The translations under genes and the position numbers were made by a program. Shown piece by piece: positions 13,252 to 24,590 of a stretch of 64,000 bases of DNA. The stretch is from Druceiella hillmani (Eukaryota; Arthropoda; Insecta; Lepidoptera; Hepialidae): assembly GCA_039881145.1 (NCBI GenBank), contig JAYKKI010000016.1, forward strand, positions 9,263,001-9,327,000, in the 5' to 3' direction. How positions within the stretch are numbered: position 1 is the stretch's first letter; each line of letters begins with the position of its first letter. The notes under the pieces are model-generated. The model saw only the letters and a list, made by a program, of their open reading frames with translations, searched no databases and was not told the DNA's origin.

Positions 13252-15332
13252 GAATAAATGTGCTTGGTATTACATGCTTGTGCATATAGTAAGAAAAAAA
13301 TCATTCTCTCGTATGGACAGTTATTTGATATACATAATTTGTGACTTATAAGTGTTTTTTTATTGTGTGATGGATAATTTGAAAATAATTTGTAAAAATG
13401 TCCATTGCTTATTACCGTATCGATATTATATTACATTAATAAACAATTAAGAATTTTATTTTACATGCGATGCTTCAATTGTATCGGATGTTTCTAGACT
13501 ACCACCTTTTTATGTCTATTCATACGTTGTTCAAAACTATTTTATTCCAAATATTGCCGTTCCTTAAGATTGGACATTTGATATGTTTTTTAATTTCAAA
13601 CGGTTTTCTAGATCAGAATTAAATGATTGTTTTATAAGGTTAAACTTTGACCAGGAAGAATTTTGTTTATTTCTAATAAACCTTAGTTGGCCATGATCCA
13701 TGAAGCAGCATATTTGTCTAAGTTTTCTTTATACAGCTACAGTTGCTGCCATTTACAATATTTGTATAAGTTTAATAATACAATTATTTAGGATATTTAT
13801 GATAATAACATAACACCCATTCGTTTTGTCAGAAAAATCGTAGTCAAAGGGAAATAACGATGAATGTAAGTACAAATGTAAACACTACAAATTTAATTAA
13901 TATATTTCATATCAGTAAAATATAACATAATTTTGATTAACAACAAATAAACTCACAACACTTTCAAACGATTTATGAGTGTAACAGACATTTCTATACA
14001 ATTTCTGGTAGAGTATATAAATAGTTGTAGGTATATAATTTTTGTTCAGATAGCAACTGAGTTTCGGCGAGTAAAGAACCAATAAAATATTAAAATATCA
14101 TAATGAGAATTTACTTCACTTAAATAAAGGCGTAAAGACGTACTCTTTTACGACAAAATCAAGTATTGTTTCCAAATAGTTGGAGAATTTCATCAATAGT
14201 TGAAAATTTTCATTTATAGTAAAATCTTTAGCTAGGGAAAATTTCGACATTAATATTTATAAAATATAAAAATATATTATTGAAACGGAGGTTAAGTCTG
14301 CGTTGTTTGAGATTATGATATCATACTTAAACAGAAGAAAATTCACGTTATGTTGAAAAAGTAAAAATATTCGGTTTACATACAATACTAGCTGATATAC
14401 TTAGGAATTGATCGAGTTTTTAGTTACTAATCTTATGTTGCTTTATAATTTCAGTTTAAAGTACGATATTAATTACCGTTGAACAAAAGTTAATTATAAT
14501 TAAAACAATGTTGACTGTCCAGTTGGAACAAACTTATTGATTAAATTTGTCTTTTTGTCGGCATACAAATTAATAATTTTCGAAGTATCTGCAGTCTCTA
14601 ACAGTTTCAGACATAGCCCCGGTAAGCTTGAATAAATAAACGAGGTCGAAAGAAATCTGAAGTTTGGCAATTAAAACTAGAATATAGTTAAAATAAAAAT
14701 TAGTAGTGTTAAATAAAACCGGTAAAAGTAAGATGAAGTTCAGAAGATAAATCATTAACTTTTACAGTATGTATTTGCGTTTAATCTTACAAAGTTTATC
14801 TTCTTTGATACTTAGAAAAACAACCAATTTGGAAAATTTATTACGCAACCATTAATTTTATGTAATACCTTCTTAAAAAATATCAGACTTCATTTCTTTG
14901 TGTTCAATTTATTTAATATATTTGCTTTTATATTATTATAAGTGGCAAAACAAATATAATGAATAAATGAACGTAAAAATGTAATTATAACAAAATATAT
15001 TTGAGTTTGGTTTCAAATATTTTGAATAAACGAATATCATTTTTAAGATTCTGTTATGCATACACCCGTCTTTTCATTTGAAGTAGCCTTTTTTGTGGGA
15101 ACTCTTAGCCGTAAAACACGTTGATGTGAATATATTAATATTAAAAGTTAATATTTGAAAAAAAATATACAAAAACTTCAGAGGCGGTAAATGAATAACC
15201 AATTTTTTGGAGTTGAAAGAGAAAGCTATACAAAATATTTTTTCCAAGGTTTATATAAACTAATTCTTGACATATTTTTGAAAATATCACGCCGTTTTTT
15301 CTCTTCATATATATGACGCAATAACATAAAAT

Positions 15333-15408
15333 TTAACAGGGATGAAATATATTAATCCGCATATTTACGTATTAATATATGCGGATTAATATATTTCATC
15401 CCTGTTAA
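15333..15408. repeat. Perfect 32-bp inverted repeat (hairpin)
   Basis: Arms 15,333-15,364 and 15,377-15,408 are exact reverse complements around a 12-base loop. No mismatch in 32 bp implies recent formation or selection. There is no transposase, no terminal TA/TTAA signature and no flanking duplication that would make it a MITE. Confidence 0.95.
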
Positions 15409-15956
15409 TTATATACAAAGCTGAGAGGTTGCACAAGGAGTAACAAAAAATAGAATTATTTATAATTTTGTCACGTCAATTTAAAGAGTAAATTATAAAT
15501 TACGTGGATTTTATGTTAGATGTTTTTGATAAATATTTGAAAGTGTCCACAAAAATGTGTACAAAATTTCACTCCGAAACCTTTAATCTTATAGTTTTGT
15601 GTAATTTATTTAAATGGTGAAAGAAAACGTTAACATTGCTAAATATTTTTTAGTTCGTTAAGTAGAAATGCTTTATATCCTTAAATGGATATGTATGCCA
15701 AGATATGAACGGAAAACTCTTATTACGAGTCTTACTTATAGTTAACATATTGCTAACTATAACATATTGTTCATATATTACATATTGCTAGCTATATTTG
15801 CAACAAGTAGACCTTTTGAAAAGATTACTAAATATAACAATTAAATTTAAAATATATGTATCGCTATTTATAAATTAATAATTATGAAATTAACAAATAG
15901 AAATGAAAGTTGGTACCAAGAAATTAAACTCAATAATTTTATGACTTCTTCAAATA

Positions 15957-16126
<170 letters not shown>

Positions 16127-16849
16127 TAAATCCCAAGAAATTTAATTATTTATTAACAGAATGTTTGAGGGAAACACACCGTTACAAAAGAATATTTACA
16201 AAGGAAAGTGAAATAATCTACCCCGAAATTTCAATAATAATGAAATTTAGCACTAATATATGTTATAAAATTTAAAAAAAAGTTGGTAAAATTGTATAAT
16301 TTATGTTATAAAATTTTTCCAACTTTTAAAAGTTAAGACAGTGAAATGAGGAAAAATATAATAGTCTCCTACATATTTACGCTAATTAATATCAACAAAT
16401 GGACATACATGTGACAAAGGTACCATTTTAAATCTTGGCAGGAAGAAATATTTAAATTTTTTTTCCAAAATTATTATTGAGGATAATTTTTTTAAAATTT
16501 AAAATTTTGCAATTTTTAGAGCAGAGACGTAATTCATTATATGCTTTTTTTATATAAATATATAATTTTATTTTATTTTCCTTATAAATAATGAAATTTT
16601 TACACTCAATAGTAACTAACAAATATAAAAAAGGATCATCATTAAATTTGTATTAGCTTTTAAAATTTTTAATCGATAATTAAATGACAATTAGATACCG
16701 TCGAACGCTAAATTTTTCTTTGCCCTCAAAATGAGGTAAAATCGTGTTTTCGATTGCTTCATCATATTGAAATGTCCCTCATTTTTCCCTTTAAATTTAA
16801 GTTATAAATAATATTTGTTAAAATTTATATGTTATGTATCAAGTAAACA

Positions 16850-17291
16850 TTATATGATAGCTACAAGTATAAAGAAGACTCATTGTGACGGGATTTTTTT
16901 GCATCAGCGTATTATCCTACAAAAGAAACACGCCTTTATCTATTTTCCCCTACTTTTTTCCTTGCGGACTTCTCCATTTATGTTCAGTAGCATATTCCAA
17001 TTGCAATAACATACTTTCATTATAATGGATCAATAAGATTCCATTGAAATCCCAAAAATATCGTGGCTTTAAACCTTGCATAGCGATGGGCATAATATAA
17101 ACTTTTAATTGGGTACTGTGTCTCTTTTCATATTTTTGCGTACCGTCCTGTTTTTTATTCGATGTCAACCCACTCCTAAATAGAAATAACTTTTTCACAA
17201 TACTCATTTCGATGTTTTGACCAATTATTTTTGATATTGACATAACATTGAATTTTTTTGTGCGAGAGTAATTGTGTGTCGTGCTAAACAT
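16850..17291 (-). pseudogene. Mariner-type transposase fragment
   Basis: The minus-strand open frame 16,950-17,291 (113 codons) ends in a block resembling the second catalytic region of mariner transposases: G-L-K-P-R, W-D-F-N-G-I, H-Y, then LLQLEYATEHKW and GKK. The usual order is G-L-x-P-x-K, W-W-D-x-x-G, Y-E-L, Q-Q-L. Just downstream, about 16,900-16,945, another frame gives V-F-L-L-stop-D-N, matching the 'HxDNA-H' Asp motif with a stop before it. The N-terminal helix-turn-helix part and the third acidic residue were not found, and no terminal repeats were seen. It reads as a decayed, frameshifted fragment. Family assignment rests on motif order only. Confidence 0.45.
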
Positions 17292-18694
17292 ATTTTTTCT
17301 GATATTTACATTGATGTAGAAAATGGTTTTCTTTTCTTAAAACGGGTATTTTTTAATATACATTTTACATTTTTCTGCACTAAACGATGTGTTTGTTTTG
17401 ATATGCCTATCGAAGATCGCTTTCAATTAGTTGCCATATTTAGAAAGGTAGTCTTCTTCGCCTTCGAATCTTTCACCTATAAGTACCATTATAGTAATCT
17501 TAATTAATAATGATTTTAATGATGGGTGTGGTAACAGAGAAGAATTAAAATTTTTAACAACTGCGTTTTAAGTATATTAGGATAATATATTTCAGAATTA
17601 TATTTTTTCACGAAACACGTTTTTTAGCCTTTTTTACAAAAAGTAAGTAAAGTATTTCTTAGTTTTATTGCGTTTGTTTAGCTTTCCTGTAATTTATTAT
17701 ATTTTAGGGTGCGGAAATCCTTGATAATTGTTCATTTAAATTCTGTTGGATTTTAGTGTAATTATGGATATAAAGTCAATAATTAAAATTTAATAAACAG
17801 AACCATCAATGTAAGCTGCAATAAATAGTTTTCATTACAAAAAAAATTATGCAACTGTCAGCAAAAATATTTATAAATTTATATTCATGGTATCAATATG
17901 GTCCTGGTAACAATATGAATTATTCTTTGGACTATAAACACAATTTGCTAATAAATAATATAAGGAATTGGTTTCTCACAAAATATTGCTATCCGAAGTT
18001 TACGATTGAATTCAATGAGCCCAAAAACACTAGAATCAGATGGAATTGAAATGAAGTAATTGATATATTTTTCTAACGGAACGGAATCCTGTGCAAGTTC
18101 AGAAATTAGACTAGCTGTACGATTGATTTTCATATCACAGTGATATTCCGATTTATCCTGTGCAAATTTGCTTAGAAATCTTGCCTAAGCCATATATTTT
18201 TATACGTTGCTTGAGTTGTGAAGTATAAAAAGTTTACCTATAATTTTCATTGTGTCACCATTAATTAAAATAGCGATGAAGATTGTATTTTGCTTTTAGT
18301 ATTCTGCCTTTATTCAAGTCAAATGAGTTAACGCATTAGAATTATTTTAAAGCACTCTAGGAAAAAAAAAGAAAAATATTTTAAAATCGCTTTTAGTTAA
18401 TAAAATGATAACATAACACTTGCCATAATATCTTTCTTGATACGTATTATTATATACCTTTGAATTGTCGCTAAAAGGTCGCAGAATTAGGAGTAAAGGC
18501 ATTAATCATTAGCAAGGTCAGTTTTTTAAAAAGGATGTGATAAAAAATAATAACTTTAACAGTAACGTAAAAATTTCTAACCTAGTTTGGGTGAAACTTT
18601 TAGAGAAATATAAGGAACAACTTTGTGAAAGAGTGTTATTTTACCACAACCTCTTTACTGAATAAGGAAACATGCGAATTTAATATTTTCAAAA

Positions 18695-18739
<45 letters not shown>

Positions 18740-19510
18740 ACATTACAGGAGTATAAAATTACAGAAACTGACTTTACTAATCACCACATAGCAATTGCGC
18801 AGATGTACATTGTATCTATATATGTATGTCAAAAGATAGCGCTACCGCATTTTAAAGTATACAAGGAAGATTTTCATATGGATATATATTAGTGAAATGG
18901 GGGTAACTGGAGAGGAGTGTAAAATTCCCGTCAAAAAATTATATCGATATGTTTTATGATATAATTTTCGAAAAGTTCTAAGGCAGTCGACTTTTTTTTA
19001 CTATGTTAATATTACTATTTACCAAAAATTGCAAAACCGATGTATATGCGATATATCTTAGGGTCATCTGGAAATTATAAACTATTTCAAGTCGTACGCC
19101 AATAGCTATTTCATTGATTGTTTGCGGGAATCCTATAAATAAAGTGAACAAATAAACAAAACTTTCTTCTGTATAAATTAGTGGGATGTACCACTCATAC
19201 CCATATCGATAGAATTAGTAGAGAAACATTTTTGGGTCACCGTTACGGTAACTTGTGCATTTAACATTTAAGCATATTCCATAATTTAAATATTCGGCAT
19301 TGTCTGTGGTATTAAAACCAATTCAGTTGCACTTCATTATTCAAAATCACTAGCCATTTGAGCTCTAGAGTTGATCTGCATAGAGATTTGTGAAAATCAT
19401 TGTCCTTCTTTGGCTTTGCCATAATTGGGTAATGATACGCAGGTTTTAAAGTTTCTAGTACTAAGACCCATTCTATTTGGTAAATTATTCCTGCGCTAGT
19501 GAAACCACAG
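17292..19510. other. Non-coding stretch
   Basis: No gene recognised. It contains the short (CA)(TA) array at 18,697-18,737 and otherwise unremarkable AT-rich DNA. From about 19,150 the base composition rises toward the copia 3' LTR. Confidence 0.55.
18697..18737. repeat. (AC)n(AT)n microsatellite
   Basis: An acacacacac run passes directly into an atatat run, the same compound type as at 13.1 kb. Confidence 0.95.
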
Positions 19511-19688
19511 GGCTGAAGAAATACTTCCGGATGAGAAATACGGACGAATAGCCACCGCTACTATTTATACCACCATATAGAGAATAGAGGAAGTACAATG
19601 TCGGAGTCACGGTTTATGTATATTCTACCATAGATTATTCGAATTATGTAGGAAGGGGCGACATTACCATAATTTAAAATATTCAACA
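19511..19688 (-). repeat. Copia 3' LTR (partial)
   Basis: This starts on the minus strand at 19,688 with tgttgaatatttt and includes the block ggggcgacattaccata (plus-strand reading, 19,655-19,671). It aligns colinearly with 23,145-23,431, at an identity I estimate by eye at 70-80%. The left limit is where I can no longer follow the alignment and the true end may be further left. Confidence 0.65.
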
Positions 19689-19744
19689 CTCAACCAGTCT
19701 TATCCAAGTATAAGTTTAACACAAATATTTCACGTTTGCTACAA

Positions 19745-19945
19745 CGCACAAGAATATGCAACTAACTAAAAGTTTAAATTTTGCATATGTATTTGACATT
19801 TCCGTTTCCGACTGTGTATAAGGATATGCAACTAACTTTAGCTAAGTTTAATCTTTACAGATGCACTTTTTGTTTACAATTACACATAAGAATATGCAAT
19901 CCACTTCGCCTAAGCTTGAGTCTTGCAGATACAGTTCTACACTTT
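19745..19945. repeat. About 69-bp tandem repeat, three copies
   Basis: The word gaatatgca/ggatatgca recurs at 19,752, 19,822 and 19,890, followed each time by related sequence (actaac..., taag-ttt-...-ttgca). It lies between the RNase H end and the 3' LTR of the copia element. Confidence 0.75.
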
Positions 19946-19949
19946 ACAT

Positions 19950-20150
19950 ATTTTGTTGTACCTTTTATATTTTACTTTTTACATTTTACATTTCATGTGA
20001 AAGCTTTTCTATTTTATATTTTATATTTCACAATTTACAATTTAACACTTTGTGTTAAAGTATTCCATTTGATATTTTGTACTTTACATTTTGCACTATT
20101 ATGTTAGAGTTTTTCTTCTTTATATTTTATACTCCTTATATTACAACTGT
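19950..20150. repeat. Degenerate tandem repeats of ttttatattttacattt type
   Basis: Units of roughly 50-60 bases contain atgtgaaagctttt, tgtgttaaagtatt and atgttagagttttt at similar spacing, separated by ttttatatttta-like sequence. The open frames here (19,781-20,107 and overlaps) are Phe/Leu-rich readings of this repeat, not genes. Confidence 0.6.
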
Positions 20151-20693
20151 ACTGATCAATTCTTACTCTGTTCTCACATAGATATATTTTTAACATTGAA
20201 TTTAATATGCCTAGTATTGATATACTTTAAAAATAGAGTACTGCGCTGCTGCTTACTTTGGATCTACATGAGTACAGTGTAACCATTAATGTTTGAATTT
20301 AATTTTTTATTCGAGGTTTTTTTGCATATATCTGATGCTTTAATGAATTGAGAGACTGATTTACAAAAAAAAAATCAAATGCAAAAGCTATGTAGTACAC
20401 ATTTTTAATGAGCGAACAGTTAACATTACTATAACCTATACTGCACTAATAAGACCACTCAGATAAATGCAATGGTCTTATATTTAGCAATTACTATAAC
20501 ATTCGTATTCCTTCTTTTTTAATGTAAATTTTGTTTTAGATAAAACTTTTGTAAGCATTCTATTGTGCTTTTATAAATGTTTTCAAATAACAAATTTGTA
20601 ATTAAAGTCTATAAGTTTGCATTTTTTATAAAACTTACTATTTTTTTATCACGCTTATAGAATTTTTGTTATCAATCTTTAAACGCGGTCTTT

Positions 20694-20793
20694 TTAATTG
20701 AACTCATTAAGGTCATACAATAACTCTTTCAACCATATTGCTTCTTTAGTGGATGCATAGACTGCTATGAACGTCACTTCTATGGCAGATAAG
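20694..20793 (-). pseudogene. Copia RNase H C-terminal fragment
   Basis: The minus-strand reading contains L-S-A-I-E-V-T-F-I-A then ASTKEAIWLKELLYDL and a stop after NEFN. This matches the end of copia pol (S-S-T-E-A-E-Y-x-A...A-T-K-E-A-x-W-L), with the Asp/Glu-rich part changed (E-A-E-Y to E-V-T-F). Upstream frames are interrupted. Confidence 0.8.
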
Positions 20794-21020
20794 GCTACAG
20801 TCTTCTTTCACTTACTGAACTGGGCACGTGGTCAACTAAACCTTCATCATACTATCAACGATGGTCACAGATTATGTTAGTTTGTTTTTTGATCTTAATA
20901 GTTTGTTGAAAGATGTCAAACTCCTGGTTCTTGTGTTTGGCTGATATAATCTCTGTGTTGACAAGGACTCCTTCTGAGACGTGTCCCTTCCACCAGACTC
21001 GCGGTCTGTAGCTGTCTTTG

Positions 21021-21263
21021 TCACTGTGTTATGCTTCGGAAGTCCTTTGAGATGTGCTTAACTTGTACATTGACTCGCTTAGATTTAATAGAATATAATT
21101 TTTTGACGGCGGATTCAAGGAACACTTCGTCTCTATGCTTTATTATTGTCCTCGAGTTGGATAGTACACATCGATACCTTAGTGTATTTTCGCAATATCC
21201 GACGAAGATTAGTTTTCTTTTTGTGGGATGCCATTTTTGCCTTTCTTTTTGAAGATGAACCAT
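21021..21263 (-). pseudogene. Copia integrase-RT linker fragment
   Basis: The 80-codon minus-strand frame carries W-H-P-T-K-R-K-L-I-F-V-G-Y, then R-Y-R, then SRTIIKHRDEVFLE. This is the signature (K-x-D-x-K-...-F-V-G-Y-...-Y-R-...-R-D-V-x-F-x-E) that sits between integrase and reverse transcriptase in Ty1/copia polyproteins. Reading continues with changes into about 20,900-21,010, where a Y-R-P-R stretch is visible. It ends without a reverse transcriptase domain. Confidence 0.8.
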
Positions 21264-22458
21264 TGCTTCAAATTAAAAGTGATCAATCCTTAAGTGACTG
21301 AGGTGTGGATTCTTTCCTGACAATATCTTCTCAGGAATTTTATATTTTAGTGGTCATGTCAGGTTTCTATTACTGAGATAGGCAGACATATTATTTGCTT
21401 CAGCTCAATACTGTTTTGAAAGTTTGGTTTGGTAGTGTTAGGTTCATTCTTTTGGCTCTTCCATTTTTTTTTATTTATCTATGGGGTGGTCGTCTAATAT
21501 GTAACTCTAGCTATTTCTTGATTTCTGAAAGTCTAATTTAAAGAATAGGGAAGTCTGTATTTAATTTTACTATTTACTCGATTTTTGACTTGACTATTAA
21601 ATTCTTTGATTTTTTTCCAACGTCCGCTGCAAGAGGTAAACAAAAACCTTTTTATACAATACTCCGTAAATATCAATAAGTATCTCGTTCCACCAATTTA
21701 GGTAGCTTACATCGAACAGTAAATACTCAAGTGCACCAAGTCTAGCATTTCTGTGATCATACAAACTTCATATCTAAGAAGTTATCGTGGCAGTTTGCCT
21801 TCTCTGTATGTTACACGAGCTTGTAACTCGTTATCCTACTTGGATAATAGCATCCCTTCGAATTTTTCTACTGATTTTCCAAGGTTATTACAATTTAGAC
21901 AACTCATACGCTAGTACCATAATAGAAGGTCATATTTATCAAAGCTTGATGTGTACGCAACATTACTAGATGTATTAAATTTTTAAATGTGTTGAGTATG
22001 ATTGCAGTAGCTATGATTTCATTACTTTTATTTATTATAAAGCACGCCTGACTGTTAATATTACTTGGCCACCATATTTAATTACTTAAAAAACCGATAA
22101 TTGATTTGTAGTTAAATAAGACATGTGTCTTATTTATTATTTAATTATTTAATTTTTTTGTAATAAGATTTACCCTCACCGATATTAAGGCCGCGCCTGA
22201 CCGGAGTCCTTCACTGTAAATGGTTTATCTTCCAGCATTTTTATCATTATAACAAGTGGGGCAGTCATCATTGCTGAATTGTGATGAATATTCGTAGATA
22301 ATTCCACTTTATCATGTGAATGGAAGTGCCGAAATCTATATATTCTGCCACGGTATCTTTGATCGTAGCGATGAAACTGGCGGCTTGGCTCGTATTATTT
22401 TCTCTTTTATCGGAAGTCCTTTCTGAGGACTCCCTCTGTATTTTATCCGTTTGTAATT

Positions 22459-22828
22459 TTCATTTATTTTTTTCAAATGCCTTGCTAATGTTGTCGTTTA
22501 CTCTAATATCTTGTAGAATTTTCACCTTGAGCGAGTCCGCACTTAATTTCATGCCCGAGCTCTCAATGACCATAATTATTTGCTTATACAATTCTGGTAG
22601 ACCGGAAAGTAACATTATTCCAAGTCATTTCTCATAGATAGAAAATTGCTAATTTCAAAATTTGTGTGCCGCGACCATTATTCTGTTAACGTAGTTTACT
22701 ACATTTTGACATTTTCCAAGAGTTGCCGTCCATAGATCCCTAAGTAATCCAACGTAGCGCAACAGCTCTTCATTATCAAAAGTATATGCTACATTATTCC
22801 ATACCTCCTTTGAAGACCAAGTTTCGTA
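22459..22828 (-). pseudogene. Copia gag fragment, frameshifted
   Basis: First segment (22,655-22,828, minus): S-S-K-E-V-W-N-N-V, then LLRYVGLLRDLWTATLGKCQ, V-N-Y-V-N-R-I-M, ending in a stop. Second segment (22,459-22,618) in another frame: LLSGLPELYKQIIMVIESSG, then K-L-S-A-D-S-L-K-V-K-I-L-Q-D. Both are standard parts of the copia Gag (UBN2-type) domain in the right order. At least one frameshift and one stop separate them. The CCHC zinc knuckle that should follow is not recognisable. Confidence 0.85.
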
Positions 22829-23144
22829 AATGTGAACGTAAAGCTTTGTGTGTATTAAAAAAACAATTTTCTTTTCGCCTTTAAATCATCTTTTGAATTA
22901 ACTGTTTCGTTACATTCGACATCAATTCACAATATTCGTGTTGAAGATACATTTTTGGGGCGAATTAACAAGTGGAATAACTATCACGACGCGCTAATTT
23001 TTCGATTAATCCTAATGTATTATTTCAATATATTTTGTCCTGCTTTCGATTTTGGTAGTTTTACAATTCGCAAGTTCGTAGGTATATTCTAACAGCTCAC
23101 TATTTTTTTAAAAGTTGCACTATTTCGATCCTAAGGCTTCCAAT

Positions 23145-23276
23145 CTGAAAAAAAATCTGGCTTAAAATCCAGACAAAAATTGCTGCTGGTTTTAATATCA
23201 GTGTATGGAGAAAATAGCAGTTGCAGTCGCGTAGTTGCGGTATGTGTATATATTTATATATATGTATTTATTTATA

Positions 23277-23367
<91 letters not shown>

Positions 23368-23431
23368 TCTACAATAGATTTATCGATTATACGAGAAGGG
23401 GCGACATAACCATAAACAAAAATATTCAACA
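23145..23431 (-). repeat. Copia 5' LTR (partial) with internal AT microsatellite
   Basis: It starts at 23,431 on the minus strand with tgttgaatattttt, then the same gtcgccccttc block as the 3' LTR. An (AT)n array of about 115 bases (23,250-23,366) occupies the position where the other LTR has only tatgtatat. The flank beyond 23,431 (tatatgaca) differs from the sequence beyond 19,688 (ctcaacc), as expected for host flank versus element interior. Confidence 0.65.
23250..23366. repeat. (AT)n microsatellite inside copia LTR
   Basis: Long AT array, with tttatatatatg repeats at its left end. Open frames of Ile-Tyr runs here are not genes. Confidence 0.95.
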
Positions 23432-24590
23432 TATATGACATCTGTGAATTTGAGGTTAATATTTTTCGCCTTGATAATAATTCAGTTAACATCCGCTATA
23501 TATAATTTTGATGACAATATTTGCCCAACACTTTTCAGACTGACGTGATGAATTAGACGATTTATCACTTACTGAAACCACTACAATCATCTGATTTTTA
23601 TATGGTGGTAATAAATACCAATATATACATACGCACATGTCAAACATTCGCCGTAATCGGGTAATAAAAACGAGTATCTTGTAGGCGAGTATCATGCGAG
23701 GAAAACTTGGAGTTTCTCTCCACTCGTTTACCATATTATTTTACGTATTTAATCAGAAAAAAGTTATACGATGATTAATTTATCTTTCAGTGTTTGATAT
23801 TTTGTATAGATATTTGTCAGTGTTTGATATTTGTCACACAAAAAATCAAACACTGAATGACCACAATAGTCACGAGTACTCGCAAGTAGATATTGCATTC
23901 ATGATTTTCTTCCACAATTCTTCTTTTTGCCTTTTGCATAATTTTTTAAAAAAATTGCCAACTACCAAAGTTTTTTACCCACATCTTAGGTTTTTGTCGA
24001 TTTTTTATAAGTATGCCTGGAAAAAAAAAGAAAATATTTATATGACCAATTTAGTTTGTTGCTTTTTTGTTTTCGTCCAAAATATGTCAAAAGAATTCAA
24101 ACTGCATGAGTTTATTTGTCACCACTTATGAGTTATTGTCAATATTTTTTGGCTCTGTCATTAGTTCTTTGTTAACCATTGGTTACCAAAGGACTTGACA
24201 GAGAAGTCAAATGACCCTAAAGGTATTAAACCTACCTTTCACCCTTGAAAATTTAATGTCATCACCTGCCCGTTCTATAAACCAACTATGGTCGGTATTT
24301 TTGAGTAAAGGATTCATGAAATAAATTTAATTATGACGAATTTGCTCTTCATCATTTAAGAATTCCTGTCGCCATCATCAGGCATCATCATTAGATCTTG
24401 GCTACCATTTGTGACCAAAGAAATCATTAAATAAATTGAACGAACTGTTACTGGGTTTCATATTGGGAACGGAAATGGCAATGGATTTTCTTGGCTTTGT
24501 AATTATATTAATAGGTTTTTACTTTCTTTTAGTTATTGCAAAAAAATTAATTAATCGTTTTTGAATTACAACGACAACATCCGTCGTGGG
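23432..24590. other. Unassigned stretch between copia and errantivirus remnants
   Basis: It should contain the errantivirus env C-terminus and 3' LTR if these survive, but I could not recognise either. It has a direct repeat of tcagtgtttgatatt (about 23,787 and 23,817) with an inverted copy at 23,845-23,856. It also has the near-palindrome ctttgttaaccattggttaccaaag (24,166-24,190). A plus-strand reading at about 24,430-24,569 gives one hydrophobic, membrane-helix-like peptide ending in a stop; see findings. Confidence 0.5.
23817..23856. repeat. Perfect inverted repeat, 12-bp arms
   Basis: tcagtgtttgat (23,817-23,828) pairs with atcaaacactga (23,845-23,856). A third, direct copy lies about 30 bases upstream. 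Confidence 0.85.

Larger units (their letters stand above)
19511..23431 (-). mobile_element. Degenerate Ty1/copia retrotransposon
   Basis: On the minus strand the order is: 5' LTR (23,145-23,431 or longer), gag (22,459-22,828), integrase/RT linker (21,021-21,263), RNase H end (20,694-20,793), 3' LTR (19,511-19,688 or longer). The two LTR copies are direct repeats that both begin tgttgaatatt on the minus strand, the expected TG start of copia LTRs. Only about 1.2 kb separates gag from the end of integrase and only about 230 bases separate the linker from the end of RNase H, so most of pol is deleted. About 1 kb of repeat-rich DNA lies between RNase H and the 3' LTR. I could not fix the inner LTR ends, the primer site or a target-site duplication. 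Confidence 0.8.

Noticed and set aside
22320..22637. Plus-strand open frame of 105 codons
   Set aside because: It is the shadow of the copia gag segments on the minus strand.
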